64,000 nt of DNA from assembly GCF_018531465.1 (NCBI RefSeq), contig NZ_JAHDTF010000030.1, forward strand, positions 79,869 through 143,868. Direction: 5' to 3'. The position numbers and the translations under genes are program-made. Numbering within the stretch: the stretch's first letter is position 1; each line of letters starts with the position of its first letter. Below, piece by piece: positions 16,112 through 24,272 of this stretch. The DNA is from Sphaerisporangium fuscum. Lineage in GTDB: Bacteria; Actinomycetota; Actinomycetes; Streptosporangiales; Streptosporangiaceae. The notes under the pieces are model-generated. The model saw only the letters and a program-made list of their open reading frames with translations, was not told where the DNA came from and did not search any database.

Positions 16112-16759
16112 GTGCGAGACAACTCCGAAGACACTTCTTCACCGCGACGTCGCCCGCCGTATGCCGAAACTTCCACTGGAAGCGCCCCCCGGGCGGACCG
16201 GTGGCGCACCTGGGACGCCGCCGAGGAGATGGAGGCCGGACCCGGGCGCCGCCTGCCCGGCCTCGACCGCCTCGGCCCGATAGCCGTCTGCGTCGCCCTG
16301 CTGGGCGCCGCGGGCGCGGGCATCTGGTTCGCCTGGCCCGACTCGCCGTCCAAGCCGTCCGGAGGCTCGGGCCTCCCGGCCGCCGTCCAGAGCTCCCCGC
16401 CCCTGCCCGGTGCCACGTCCCCGGGCGTCCCGATGGGCGTGGAGTCCCCGCCGCCCCCGCCGTCGTCGGAGAAGACGCCCAAGCGCGTCCACAAGAGCAC
16501 TCCCGCCGCGGGGACGCACCGCACGGCGGCGCCCACCGTGACCCGCCGGACCGCCCTTCCGCCACCCCCTCCGGCGTCCTCCACGGCACCCTCGAAGCGG
16601 CCCACCAAGACCTCCAAGCCGCACAGGAGCACCGTCCCCCAGTCGGGCCCCACGGCTCCCCCGCCCCCGCCCGCCAGTTCCAGGCCCACGTCCAAGCCGA
16701 CCGGCACCAGGGCGCCCGACACGGGGCCCACGGCCCCTCCGCCGCCACCGGCGGGCTAG
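16112..16759 (+). CDS. single-pass membrane protein with proline-rich outer region
   Basis: I do not recognise a family. The 215-aa protein has an Arg/Glu-rich cytoplasmic part (about 1-58), one transmembrane helix (IAVCVALLGAAGAGIWFAW) and an extracytoplasmic tail almost entirely of Pro, Ser, Thr, Lys and Gly with several PPPPP runs, ending PPPPPAG. The GTG at 16112 has GGAGAG six bases upstream, so I prefer it to the ATG at 16037. It is divergent from the sigma-fusion gene, whose outer linker has the same poly-Pro style, so the two may act at the same place in the envelope. Confidence 0.62.
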   Translation: MRDNSEDTSSPRRRPPYAETSTGSAPRADRWRTWDAAEEMEAGPGRRLPGLDRLGPIAVCVALLGAAGAGIWFAWPDSPSKPSGGSGLPAAVQSSPPLPGATSPGVPMGVESPPPPPSSEKTPKRVHKSTPAAGTHRTAAPTVTRRTALPPPPPASSTAPSKRPTKTSKPHRSTVPQSGPTAPPPPPASSRPTSKPTGTRAPDTGPTAPPPPPAG

Positions 16760-16945
16760 ATCCACGGGTGCTTTCTCCGCCCGGCCGGAGCAATGCACGA
16801 TAAAGCGCGATCAAGACGGTTTTGGGCCTCGCTCGCCGGGAAGTTGGAACCGCCGCGGATGATGACGGCTAGACTCGATGCCCATCCGTAGCCGTGGCCC
16901 CCACCGGGACCGCGGTTTTTGAGTGAGCGAAGCTGGGCGGGACGC

Positions 16946-17677
16946 ATGTCTGGGTATGACCGCGTGGTGCAACCGGCGGCCGGTGACGAGGCCCTGGAGA
17001 ACCATCTCGGTGGTGACGAGGGAAAGAACTACCGGCAGTACGAGTTCGACATGGTCGCCCCGCACGTCGGCACGTCGATGCTCGAGATCGGCTCAGGGCT
17101 CGGCCACTTCGCCGAGCAGTTCCTGCCCCACCTCGACAGGCTCGTGGTCAGCGACTTCGACCCCTACTGCGTCGAGCAGCTCAACAAGCGCTTCGACGGG
17201 CGCGACGACATCCAGGTGCTGCAGTTCGGGCTGCCCACCGACATCCCGCTCGACGACCCGGTCGACACCGTCGTCATGATGAACGTCCTGGAGCACATCG
17301 AGGAGGACGTCGAGGCGCTGCGCTCGCTGGCCAGGGTCACCAAGCCGGGCGGCCGCATCATCATCTGGGTGCCCGGCTACATGCAGCTGTACGGCGACTT
17401 CGACCGCAAGGTCGGCCACGTCACCCGCTACACCCCCGCCACCCTCGGCAAGACCGTCGCCGAGGCGGGGCTCCGGGCCGAGGTGCTCAAGCCGATCAAC
17501 TTCCTTGGCGGCATCGCCTGGTGGGCCGCCGTCCGCCGCGGCGGCGTGGGTTACCCCGACCCCCGGCTGGTCAAGATCTACGACCGCACGGTGGTGCCGA
17601 CGACCAGGTTCATCGAGCGCTTCTTCCGCCCGCCGTTCGGCCAGACGGTCTTCTGCGTCGCCCGCGTGCCCGGCTGA
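16946..17677 (+). CDS. class I SAM-dependent methyltransferase
   Basis: This 243-aa Rossmann-fold methyltransferase has SAM motif I (MLEIGSGLGHFAEQF), the ribose-binding acid in VVSDFDPYCVEQL, motif II/III (VVMMNVLEHIEEDVEALRS) and PGGRIIIWVPGY. The C-terminal part (HVTRYTPATLGKTVAEAGL; FRPPFGQTVFCVARVPG) resembles methyltransferases found near polysaccharide or lipid glycosylation genes. The substrate is unknown. I start at ATG 16946 (MSGYDRVV), with GGGCGGGA upstream; TTG at 16919 would add nine residues. It stands alone on the plus strand. Confidence 0.8.
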   Translation: MSGYDRVVQPAAGDEALENHLGGDEGKNYRQYEFDMVAPHVGTSMLEIGSGLGHFAEQFLPHLDRLVVSDFDPYCVEQLNKRFDGRDDIQVLQFGLPTDIPLDDPVDTVVMMNVLEHIEEDVEALRSLARVTKPGGRIIIWVPGYMQLYGDFDRKVGHVTRYTPATLGKTVAEAGLRAEVLKPINFLGGIAWWAAVRRGGVGYPDPRLVKIYDRTVVPTTRFIERFFRPPFGQTVFCVARVPG

Positions 17678-17791
17678 CGTCTCGTACGGACCTCGCGTCG
17701 CCCGCCGCTCTGGCGGGCCCGCGTCCGGTTCTCCGGGATATCTCAGGAATTCCCCGGCCTTCTCCCACCCCCTGGCGATGCTCTGGAGAGC

Positions 17792-18319
17792 ATGAGAAAT
17801 CTCTCCAGAGCGTTGATCGCCGGCTCCGTGGCCGGAGCCCTCGCCGTCGGAGCCCTCGGCGGCGCAGCAGTGGCCCGCCAGGCGGGCCCCGCCGACACCG
17901 GCGCCTACGAGCTGCCGGCCGCCGCCTCCGACGTCTCCTCGGCCGACACCGTCGCCCTCAGGGCGGACGACCCCGGCCGCTCCCCGGCCGACCGCCCGAG
18001 ACTGCGCCTCGCGCAGCGCCGGGGCCTCGCCGGCGTGCACGGCGAGGCGACCGTGCGCCAGCGGGACGGCGGCTTCGCCACCTACGGCTGGCAGCGCGGC
18101 GAGGTGACCGCCGCCTCCACCGGCTCGCTCACGGTCAAGAGCGCCGACGGCGTGAGCTGGACCTGGACGGTGACCTCCGACACCAGAGTCCGGAAGAATG
18201 GTGCCAAGTCCACCGCGTCGGCACTCGCCCAGGGCGACACCGTGTTCGTCCTCGGGCAACCCGGCGGCGCCGGCCGCACGGCACTCGGAGTGGTGGTCCC
18301 GAAACGCTCCAAGGAGTGA
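17792..18319 (+). CDS. secreted protein upstream of a two-component system
   Basis: This 175-aa protein has an Arg-containing start, an Ala/Gly/Val-rich signal or anchor segment (about 8-30), a low-complexity Asp/Pro/Arg region and a small beta-rich domain (about 100-170: GEVTAASTGSLTVKSADG, WTWTVTSDTRVRK, LAQGDTVFVLGQ) like the DUF5666-type OB-like modules. No catalytic residues are evident. It ends 11 bp before the response-regulator gene and is probably in the same transcript, so it may be the sensed or regulated envelope component. Confidence 0.65.
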   Translation: MRNLSRALIAGSVAGALAVGALGGAAVARQAGPADTGAYELPAAASDVSSADTVALRADDPGRSPADRPRLRLAQRRGLAGVHGEATVRQRDGGFATYGWQRGEVTAASTGSLTVKSADGVSWTWTVTSDTRVRKNGAKSTASALAQGDTVFVLGQPGGAGRTALGVVVPKRSKE

Positions 18320-18330
18320 ACAAAGGACGC

Positions 18331-19056
18331 ATGAGCGACCAGACGTACAAGCCACGCGTCCTCGTCGTCGACGACGAGCGCAACATCCGCGACCTGGTGG
18401 GGGTCGCGCTGCGGTTCCACGGGTTCGAGGTGGTCAGCGCGGCGCGCGGCTACGAGGCGCTGGAGCTCGCCCGGTCAGGGACACCCGATCTCCTCGTCCT
18501 GGACATCATGCTCCCCGATCTGGACGGGTTCGAGCTGTGCCGGCGGCTGCGCGCGGAGGGGGACGACGTCCCCGTCATCTTCCTGACCGCCCGCGACGCC
18601 CCGGCCGACACCGTCCGCGGTCTCACGCTGGGCGGCGACGACTACGTCACCAAGCCGTTCTCCGTGGAGGCGCTGGTGGCGCGGGCGCGGGCGGTGCTGC
18701 GGCGCGGCACCCGCCGCTTTTCCTCCGGCGACCCGGCACCGGCGGGCGGCGACCAGGCCGTCCTCACGGTGGCCGACCTGGAGCTCGACGAGGCCCGATG
18801 GGAGGTAAGGCGGGGCGGCGTGCCGGTCGATCTGTCCCCCACCGAGTTCCGGCTCCTCTCCTTCCTCATGCGGCATCCCGGCCAGGTGCTGACCAAGGCG
18901 CAGTTGCTGGAGCACGTGTGGGGGTTCGGCACGCAGTCGCAGGTCGTGGAGACCTACATCTCCTACCTGCGGCGCAAGCTCGACCCCCTCGGCCCGCCGC
19001 TGATCCACACCCAGCGCGGGGTGGGCTACGCCCTGCGCCCGTCGTCGTCCGCATGA
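18331..19056 (+). CDS. OmpR-family response regulator
   Basis: This 241-aa regulator has a receiver domain (acidic pair DDER, phospho-acceptor Asp58 in LLVLDIMLP, Thr in FLTARD, Lys in YVTKPF) and a C-terminal winged helix (LSPTEFRLLSFLMRHPGQVL, VETYISYLRRKLD). Phosphorylation by the adjacent kinase would control DNA binding. The ATG at 18331 has AAAGGA upstream. Its stop overlaps the kinase start as ATGA, which indicates translational coupling. Confidence 0.93.
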   Translation: MSDQTYKPRVLVVDDERNIRDLVGVALRFHGFEVVSAARGYEALELARSGTPDLLVLDIMLPDLDGFELCRRLRAEGDDVPVIFLTARDAPADTVRGLTLGGDDYVTKPFSVEALVARARAVLRRGTRRFSSGDPAPAGGDQAVLTVADLELDEARWEVRRGGVPVDLSPTEFRLLSFLMRHPGQVLTKAQLLEHVWGFGTQSQVVETYISYLRRKLDPLGPPLIHTQRGVGYALRPSSSA

Positions 19057-20402
19057 CCCTCCGAGGGCGCCTGCTCGCCGGCCTGCTGTCCGTCACGGCC
19101 GTCGGTCTCGCCGTGCTGTCCGTCGTCAGCGTCCTGGTGCTGCGGGGGCACCTCATCGACCGTATGGACGCGACGCTCATCGGGTCGGCCAAGGTCGCGG
19201 CAGTGCGGCTGGTGCGGGCGTCGGGGGTCGCGCTCGTCAGCGCCAACGAGACGTACGCCATCGCGGTGCTCAACGTGACGACCGGACGGGGACGGCTGGT
19301 CTCCGGCGACGATCCCGAGGTGGGGCGCGTCCCGGCGAGGCTGGAGAGCCTGGGGGCCGCGCGGCTCGGCGCGCTGGCGGACAGCGGAAGACCCTTCCAG
19401 CTCACCGACCGCCTGCGGGCGGCGGCCGCGCGGATGACGGCGGGGAACCGCATCGCGGTCGTCGCCGTCCCGCTCGACGAGGTCAGGGATTCGATACGGC
19501 GCCTGGTGGTCACCGAGCTGGTCACCGGCGCCGTCCTGATGACCCTGCTCCTGCTGCTCGGCAGATCCCTCATCGGCAAGGGGCTCGCGCCGCTGGAGCG
19601 GATGGCGCGCACCGCCCAGCTCGTGGCCGAAGGCGGCGACCTGTCCAGCCGCATGCCCGAAGGCAGATCGGAGGCGGGACGCCTCGGCGTGACGATCAAC
19701 CTCATGCTGGCGCGGATCCAGGACGCCTTCGCCGCGCGCTGGGCGTCGGAGGAGCGGGTACGCCGCTTCGCCGCCGACGCCTCCCACGAGCTGCGCAACC
19801 CGCTGACCACCATCCACGGGTACGCCGAGCTCTACCGGCAGGGGGCGATCCCGGACGAGGAGGTCCCGCAGGTGATGCGCCGCATCGAGGACGAGGCGGC
19901 GCGGATGGCCCGGCTGGTCTCCGAACTGCTCGAACTGGCCCGCCTCGACAAGGGCGCGCCGCTCGAGGTCGCCCCGGTGGACCTCACGGCGGTGGCCGTC
20001 GAGGTGACCGACGACTTCGCGGCGCTCAATCCCGACCATCCGGTGACCGTCGAGGCTCCGCCGTCGATGGTGGCCGTGGTCGACGAGGCGAGGATCCGGC
20101 AGGTGCTCGTCAACCTGCTCGCCAACGTCCGCGCGCACACCCCGCCCGGGACCAGGGCCACGGTACGGCTGACGCCGCCCGCCGTGCTGGAAGTGGCCGA
20201 CGACGGGCCCGGCATGTCCCCGGAGAACGCCGCCCGCGCCTTCGACCGGTTCCACCACGCCTCCCCGGGAGACGGCAGCGGCCTCGGCCTCGCGATCGTC
20301 CAGGCCATCGCCACCGCCCACAACGGCCAGGCCACCCTCCGCTCCCTACCTGGCCAGGGCACCACCATCCGCGTGGACCTCCCAGCCGAGACGGCCCGCT
20401 GA
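19053..20402 (+). CDS. two-component sensor histidine kinase
   Basis: This 449-aa membrane kinase has two transmembrane helices (about 7-30 and 155-178) bounding an outer sensor region, a HAMP linker (LAPLERMARTAQLVAEG), an H-box with the phosphorylated His (DASHELRNPLTTIHGY) and an ATPase domain with N (VNLLANVRAHTPPG), G1 (DDGPGMSPE), F (FDRFHHA) and G2 (GSGLGLAIV) boxes. It would phosphorylate the coupled OmpR regulator. The sensor part has no recognisable domain and the signal is unknown. Confidence 0.92.
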   Translation: MTLRGRLLAGLLSVTAVGLAVLSVVSVLVLRGHLIDRMDATLIGSAKVAAVRLVRASGVALVSANETYAIAVLNVTTGRGRLVSGDDPEVGRVPARLESLGAARLGALADSGRPFQLTDRLRAAAARMTAGNRIAVVAVPLDEVRDSIRRLVVTELVTGAVLMTLLLLLGRSLIGKGLAPLERMARTAQLVAEGGDLSSRMPEGRSEAGRLGVTINLMLARIQDAFAARWASEERVRRFAADASHELRNPLTTIHGYAELYRQGAIPDEEVPQVMRRIEDEAARMARLVSELLELARLDKGAPLEVAPVDLTAVAVEVTDDFAALNPDHPVTVEAPPSMVAVVDEARIRQVLVNLLANVRAHTPPGTRATVRLTPPAVLEVADDGPGMSPENAARAFDRFHHASPGDGSGLGLAIVQAIATAHNGQATLRSLPGQGTTIRVDLPAETAR

Positions 20403-20435
20403 CGGCTTCGCCCCCTTGGGGTGGCGATAAATCAG

Positions 20436-20520
20436 TTGTGCCGAGGATGGGCGGCTCGTACCTTCTTGGTATGCGCATTTTTCCTTACTGACAGCGCCGA
20501 TCGGTCCTCGGTGACCGATC
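20436..20520 (+). promoter_or_regulatory. promoter and structured leader of the 52-aa ORF
   Basis: TTGTGC (20436-20441), a 17-bp spacer and TACCTT (20459-20464) form a candidate promoter with a start near 20471. The resulting leader of about 150 nt holds a perfect 8-bp hairpin GATCGGTC/GACCGATC (20499-20520). Confidence 0.4.
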
Positions 20521-20623
20521 CGCTGGCACTCAGCTCGTTTGTCCCGTCCATCTAGACGCGGCGGCTGAGGCTCCCGACCGGCATCACATCCCCTGCCGCG
20601 TCGTGCATCTGTAAGGAGACTCC

Positions 20624-20782
20624 ATGCGTACTCGTACCACCCACAACAATGCCAAAAAAGGCAGGTCAGCGGGTTCCCCGCCGCCTGACAGGCGGCTCGT
20701 CCCGGCTCCACGCCGGATCTTGATGCCGCCTGCGCCCGTGCGGCGTGTGCCGCCGCCGCGGCGGCTGCCGAAGGGACGCTGA
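20624..20782 (+). CDS. small basic Pro/Arg-rich protein (52 aa, hypothetical)
   Basis: This short reading frame has a textbook ribosome-binding site (TAAGGAG seven bases before ATG), a candidate promoter and a downstream terminator. The product is strongly basic (about a quarter Arg/Lys), rich in Pro, with no hydrophobic segment and no Cys or Trp. It might bind nucleic acid or be an antimicrobial-type or leader peptide, but I recognise no family. High GC makes chance ORFs common, so the support is the signal arrangement rather than the sequence itself. Confidence 0.45.
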   Translation: MRTRTTHNNAKKGRSAGSPPPDRRLVPAPRRILMPPAPVRRVPPPRRLPKGR

Positions 20783-20827
20783 CCGGCCCTCCCGAGGATT
20801 CCCGACCTTCGACGGGGGTCCACAAGA

Positions 20828-20872
20828 ACGGCGGTGTCCCGCCCCTCCTTCCCAGGGGTGGGACACCGCCGT
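20828..20872. terminator. bidirectional terminator
   Basis: A long stem ACGGCGGTGTCCC...GGGACACCGCCGT with an extra CCCC/GGGG pairing lies between the 52-aa ORF and the thiolase gene. A 10-bp tandem duplication (TTACTCCGAC twice, 20880-20899) follows it. Confidence 0.75.
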
Positions 20873-20911
20873 CTCGTTCTTACTCCGACTTACTCCGACG
20901 CCCGGCGACGG

Positions 20912-22057
20912 TCAGAGCCGTTCGATGATCGTGACGTTGGCCTGGCCGCCGCCCTCGCACATGGTCTGCAGGCCGTACCTGCCGCCCGTGCGCTCCAGCT
21001 CGTGGAGCAGCTTGGTCATCAGGATGGCGCCGGTGCCGCCGAGCGGGTGGCCGAGGGCGATGGCGCCGCCGTTCGGGTTGGTCTTCGCCGGGTCGGCGCC
21101 GATCTCCTTCAGCCAGGCCAGCGGCACGGGGGCGAACGCCTCGTTGATCTCGATCGCGTCGATGTCGTCGATCGAGAGCCCCGACCTCTTCAGCGCCTTC
21201 CGGGTTGCCGGGATCGGCGCGGTGAGCATGTAGACGGGGTCGTCGCCGGTCAGCGTGAGCGTGACGACGCGCGCCCGCGGGGTGAGACCGTGGTCCTTGA
21301 CCGCCTGCTCGGAGGCGATCAGCACCGCGCCGGAGCCGTCGGAGATCTGCGAGGACGTCGCGGCCGTGATCTGGCCGCCGTCGCGCAGGGTCTTCAGCTC
21401 GGCCATCTTCTCCAGCGTGGTGTCCGGACGTGGGCCCTCGTCGTCCTCGACGCCGTTGATCGGGGCGATCTGGTCCTTGAAGTAGCCGTTGGCGACGGCC
21501 TTGGCGGCCCGCTGGTGGCTCTCGTAGGCGTACCGCTCCAGCTCGTCGCGCTTGAGGCCCCACTTCTCGCACATCAACTCCGCGCCGCGGAACTGTGAGA
21601 TCTCCTGCTTGCCGTACCGCTCGACCCACTTGTCACCGAACGGGAAGGGCATCCCCTTCTCCAGGGCCGCCGTGATGCTCGACCCCATCGGGACGATGCT
21701 CATCGACTCGACGCCCGAGGCCACGACGAGGTCCTGCGTACCGGACATGACGCCCTGCGCGGCGAAGTGGATGGCCTGCTGGGACGAGCCGCACTGCCGG
21801 TCGATCGTGACGCCGGCGACGGTCTCGGGCAGGCCGGCGGACAGCCAGGCGTTGCGGGCGATGTCCATGCTCTGCGGGCCGAACTGCATGACGCAGCCCA
21901 TGATGACGTCGTCGACCGCCGACGGGTCGACGCCCGTACGGTCGATCAGGGCCTTGAGGGTGTGAGCGGCCAGGTCTGTGGGGTGAACGGTGGACAGACC
22001 GCCCTTTTTCTTGCCGACCGGGGTACGGACCGCCCCGACGATGTACGCCTCTGCCAC
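20912..22057 (-). CDS. acetyl-CoA C-acetyltransferase (thiolase)
   Basis: This 381-aa thiolase catalyses acyl-CoA thiolysis or acetoacetyl-CoA formation. It shows the acyl-binding Cys in VTIDRQCGSSQQA, NEAFAPVPLAWL, the catalytic His in ALGHPLGGTGA and the second Cys in TMCEGGGQA. The GTG at 22057 starts the conserved AEAYIVGAVRTPVGK and has AGGAGG upstream; the ORF to 22081 adds unsupported residues. It is a stand-alone gene, with an inverted repeat ACCGA-N7-TCGGT in the upstream region that may bind a TetR-type fatty-acid regulator. Confidence 0.92.
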   Translation of the reverse strand: MAEAYIVGAVRTPVGKKKGGLSTVHPTDLAAHTLKALIDRTGVDPSAVDDVIMGCVMQFGPQSMDIARNAWLSAGLPETVAGVTIDRQCGSSQQAIHFAAQGVMSGTQDLVVASGVESMSIVPMGSSITAALEKGMPFPFGDKWVERYGKQEISQFRGAELMCEKWGLKRDELERYAYESHQRAAKAVANGYFKDQIAPINGVEDDEGPRPDTTLEKMAELKTLRDGGQITAATSSQISDGSGAVLIASEQAVKDHGLTPRARVVTLTLTGDDPVYMLTAPIPATRKALKRSGLSIDDIDAIEINEAFAPVPLAWLKEIGADPAKTNPNGGAIALGHPLGGTGAILMTKLLHELERTGGRYGLQTMCEGGGQANVTIIERL

Positions 22058-22170
22058 AGTGCCTCCTGGGTTCCGTCCCACATGAAACCGAGCATTGTTC
22101 GGTCTATACGAGGTTATAACAGAATAATCCTCCGTGGAGGTGAAGCCCCGTGGTGCGGGTGGGCGGTGGA

Positions 22171-23046
22171 TCAGTTCTTCGCGGTGTTCTTCCGCGTACC
22201 CGTCATGCGGGCGTAGACGATCACGTTGTCGACGTAGTGGCCGGTCGTGCGGTTGTAGGTGCCGCCGCAGGTGATCAGGCGGAGCTCGGCCGCGTCCGCG
22301 TTGCCGTACACCCGGTTGGTCGGGAAGGTCTGCTTGGCCGCCTGCTCGACGCCGCCCACCGTGAAGATCGCCACGGTGCCGTCCATGCGGACGACCTCGA
22401 TCGTGTCGCCGTACCGCAACTCGTGCAGGCGGGTGAAGACGGCGCTGCGCGAGGTGGTGTCCTTGTGGCCGAGCATCACCGCCGGCCCCGACTGCCCCGG
22501 GGTCGGGCCGTAGCGGTACCAGCCGACGAGGTTGGGGTTGTTGATCGGCGGGGTCTCGATGGCGCCCTGCTTGTCGGTGCCGACCGAGGTGATGGGGGCG
22601 TTGATGCCGAGCTTCTTCACGATCAGCCGCTTGGGGGTCGACGGCTGCATCGGCGGCGCGGGCGGGAGCGACGGCACGGGGGGCGGCGCGGTGGGGTCGG
22701 CCTGCGTCAGCGGCTGGCCGGGGCCGCCCGGGCCCACCGAGGGCGCGAAGGTCTGGCCCACGGGCGGCTGCGCCTGGAGCCGCAGCGGCGTACGACTGTC
22801 GGTCAGGCCGTACTCATCGGGCGAGCTCATCATGAGCAGCAGTCCGACGATCACCGTGACCACGCCGGCCACGGCGGCGAGGATGAGCACGGTGCGCATG
22901 ACGCGCCCGCGATCGACCTCCGGCTCCGGCTCCTGCCACTGGCCTGCGGGGTGAGCATAGGAGTAGTAGACGGGCTGCACGTACGGCTGCCCGTGCACAG
23001 GCTGTGGATATCCGTCCGACGGCGGGTATTCGGGAGGCGATGTCAC
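22171..23046 (-). CDS. class F sortase (first copy)
   Basis: This 291-aa protein has a Pro/Tyr-rich cytoplasmic N-terminus (about 1-47), one transmembrane helix (about 50-72), a Pro-rich linker and a C-terminal sortase domain. The catalytic His is in VMLGHKDT and the Cys in RLITCGGTYN, with a following Arg in the NRTTGHYVDN loop. Class F sortases are the actinobacterial transpeptidase branch that attaches or processes surface proteins. It ends the two-gene unit whose first gene is a surface protein with a sorting-like C-terminus 13 bp upstream. Confidence 0.88.
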   Translation of the reverse strand: MTSPPEYPPSDGYPQPVHGQPYVQPVYYSYAHPAGQWQEPEPEVDRGRVMRTVLILAAVAGVVTVIVGLLLMMSSPDEYGLTDSRTPLRLQAQPPVGQTFAPSVGPGGPGQPLTQADPTAPPPVPSLPPAPPMQPSTPKRLIVKKLGINAPITSVGTDKQGAIETPPINNPNLVGWYRYGPTPGQSGPAVMLGHKDTTSRSAVFTRLHELRYGDTIEVVRMDGTVAIFTVGGVEQAAKQTFPTNRVYGNADAAELRLITCGGTYNRTTGHYVDNVIVYARMTGTRKNTAKN

Positions 23047-23059
23047 CCCGAGCCCCCGA

Positions 23060-24025
23060 TCATCCCCGCTGCGGACGACGACGGCGCATCATCAAGCCGC
23101 CGACTCCGGCGCCGAAGACGAGGATCGTGCCGGCCATCACGAACATGCGCCCGTCAGGCCCCGCGTCCCCACCCCCACCGGTGGCCGCCCCACCATCCGG
23201 CTTCTTGGTCACCTGCTCAGCAGGCGACTTCTTCTTGGTCTTGCCGGCCTTCGGGGTGGAGGTGACGGTCTCGTAGACGGTGTGGGTCGGCTTGGGAGTC
23301 CTGGAGGTGGTCGTGGTCGGCGTCGGCGTGGACGAGGTGGTCGTCGAACTCGGTGACGCCACCACCACTGACAATGGCAGCGGGGTCGCACTGGCAGGGG
23401 TCGCCGTCACCGGCAGGGTGCAGGTGTAAGTCTGCTCGGCGGTAGCGGTTCCAGATCCAATTCGAAGGACGAACTGCCCGGGCTTCACAGAGAATGTCCC
23501 GACTGCGGTAGGCACCACGGTCGCCGTCATGGTCGGAAACGGGATCGGCGCGCCCGCCGATAGCGAGGCGAAGGGCGTATAGGTGGCAGCGGGCTTCAGA
23601 GTCGTCGGAGAGGTACCGACTGGGGTGCCACTAGCGACCAGATCACCTTCGATGACGATCGTGTTCGTCGTGGGAATCGCCGCTGGAGCGGTCATGGACG
23701 GCGATGTCGCCGGCTGAGCGATCACCCAGGTCAGCGGCACGGTCGCATTCGGGCTAGGCGTCGTGTAAGGACCGCTCAACTGCACTTGGAAATTGAACGC
23801 CGCGCCACCGGCAGTGGTAGGAGTGCAGGTGTATGTGACAGGGCTAGGCCCCACAGGGGCTCCTAGCGCAGGAATGGCCACCAAAAGAGCACCCGCACTG
23901 AAGGTCCCGGCGACGGCTGCCTTAGTGGCGATGCGACGGCGTGCTCGCGACTTCAGCACGTATCTCTCCATTTCAGCGGCGTTGACCGGTTTGCCAGGCG
24001 TATCAGGATCCCAGTCTGTGGTCAC
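23060..24025 (-). CDS. secreted surface protein, probable sortase partner (first copy)
   Basis: This 321-aa protein has a twin-Arg/Lys-containing N-terminus and signal-type helix (about 28-55), two similar beta-rich modules containing TYTCT (Cys pairs in YTCTPT and TYTCTLP), a Thr/Ser/Pro linker and a C-terminal sorting-like tail: GGAATGGGG, a hydrophobic helix (FVMAGTILVFGAGVGGLMM) and RRRR. The gene is directly upstream of a class F sortase. The start is GTG at 24023-24025 with a weak ribosome-binding site. Its lower GC and AT-rich upstream DNA differ from its neighbours. Attachment by the adjacent sortase is inferred. Confidence 0.7.
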   Translation of the reverse strand: MTTDWDPDTPGKPVNAAEMERYVLKSRARRRIATKAAVAGTFSAGALLVAIPALGAPVGPSPVTYTCTPTTAGGAAFNFQVQLSGPYTTPSPNATVPLTWVIAQPATSPSMTAPAAIPTTNTIVIEGDLVASGTPVGTSPTTLKPAATYTPFASLSAGAPIPFPTMTATVVPTAVGTFSVKPGQFVLRIGSGTATAEQTYTCTLPVTATPASATPLPLSVVVASPSSTTTSSTPTPTTTTSRTPKPTHTVYETVTSTPKAGKTKKKSPAEQVTKKPDGGAATGGGGDAGPDGRMFVMAGTILVFGAGVGGLMMRRRRPQRG

Positions 24026-24215
24026 AGTTCAGTAGAGATCCTACGGACGGTTCGTCCCGCCTGGCTGTGATTTGCCCGCCCCCGACGCTATCTTCCGCCA
24101 TAAACGCAGGTCAGCGGGTTACAACAGAACGAACTTAATTCGTCGATCCGCTCTGCGCAATGCCAAAGACCCCCAAACACCCATACGCACAGTCACCGCC
24201 CCCACACAACAAAGC

Positions 24216-24272
24216 TCAACCAAGTGGTTGAACTTCGACCCTGCCGAGGCGTACTCTCAACCACATGGTTGA
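24216..24272 (+). promoter_or_regulatory. twin operator and promoter of the ArsR-family gene
   Basis: Two identical palindromes TCAACCA-N2-TGGTTGA lie at 24216-24231 and 24257-24272, 41 bp centre to centre (about four helical turns). Between them is a promoter: TTGAAC (24228-24233), an 18-bp spacer and TACTCT (24252-24257), with a start at or next to the ATG at 24265. The first copy covers the -35 and the second covers the start codon, as expected for autorepression. Confidence 0.7.

Noticed and set aside
15901..16731. N-terminal extension of the sigma-fusion protein to 855 aa
   Set aside because: The extension is antisense to the divergent proline-rich gene and lies upstream of the promoter-like TATCAT box.
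20346..20866. Minus-strand ORFs in the gap after the histidine kinase
   Set aside because: They run across the terminator and against the better-supported small plus-strand unit, and have no ribosome-binding sites.
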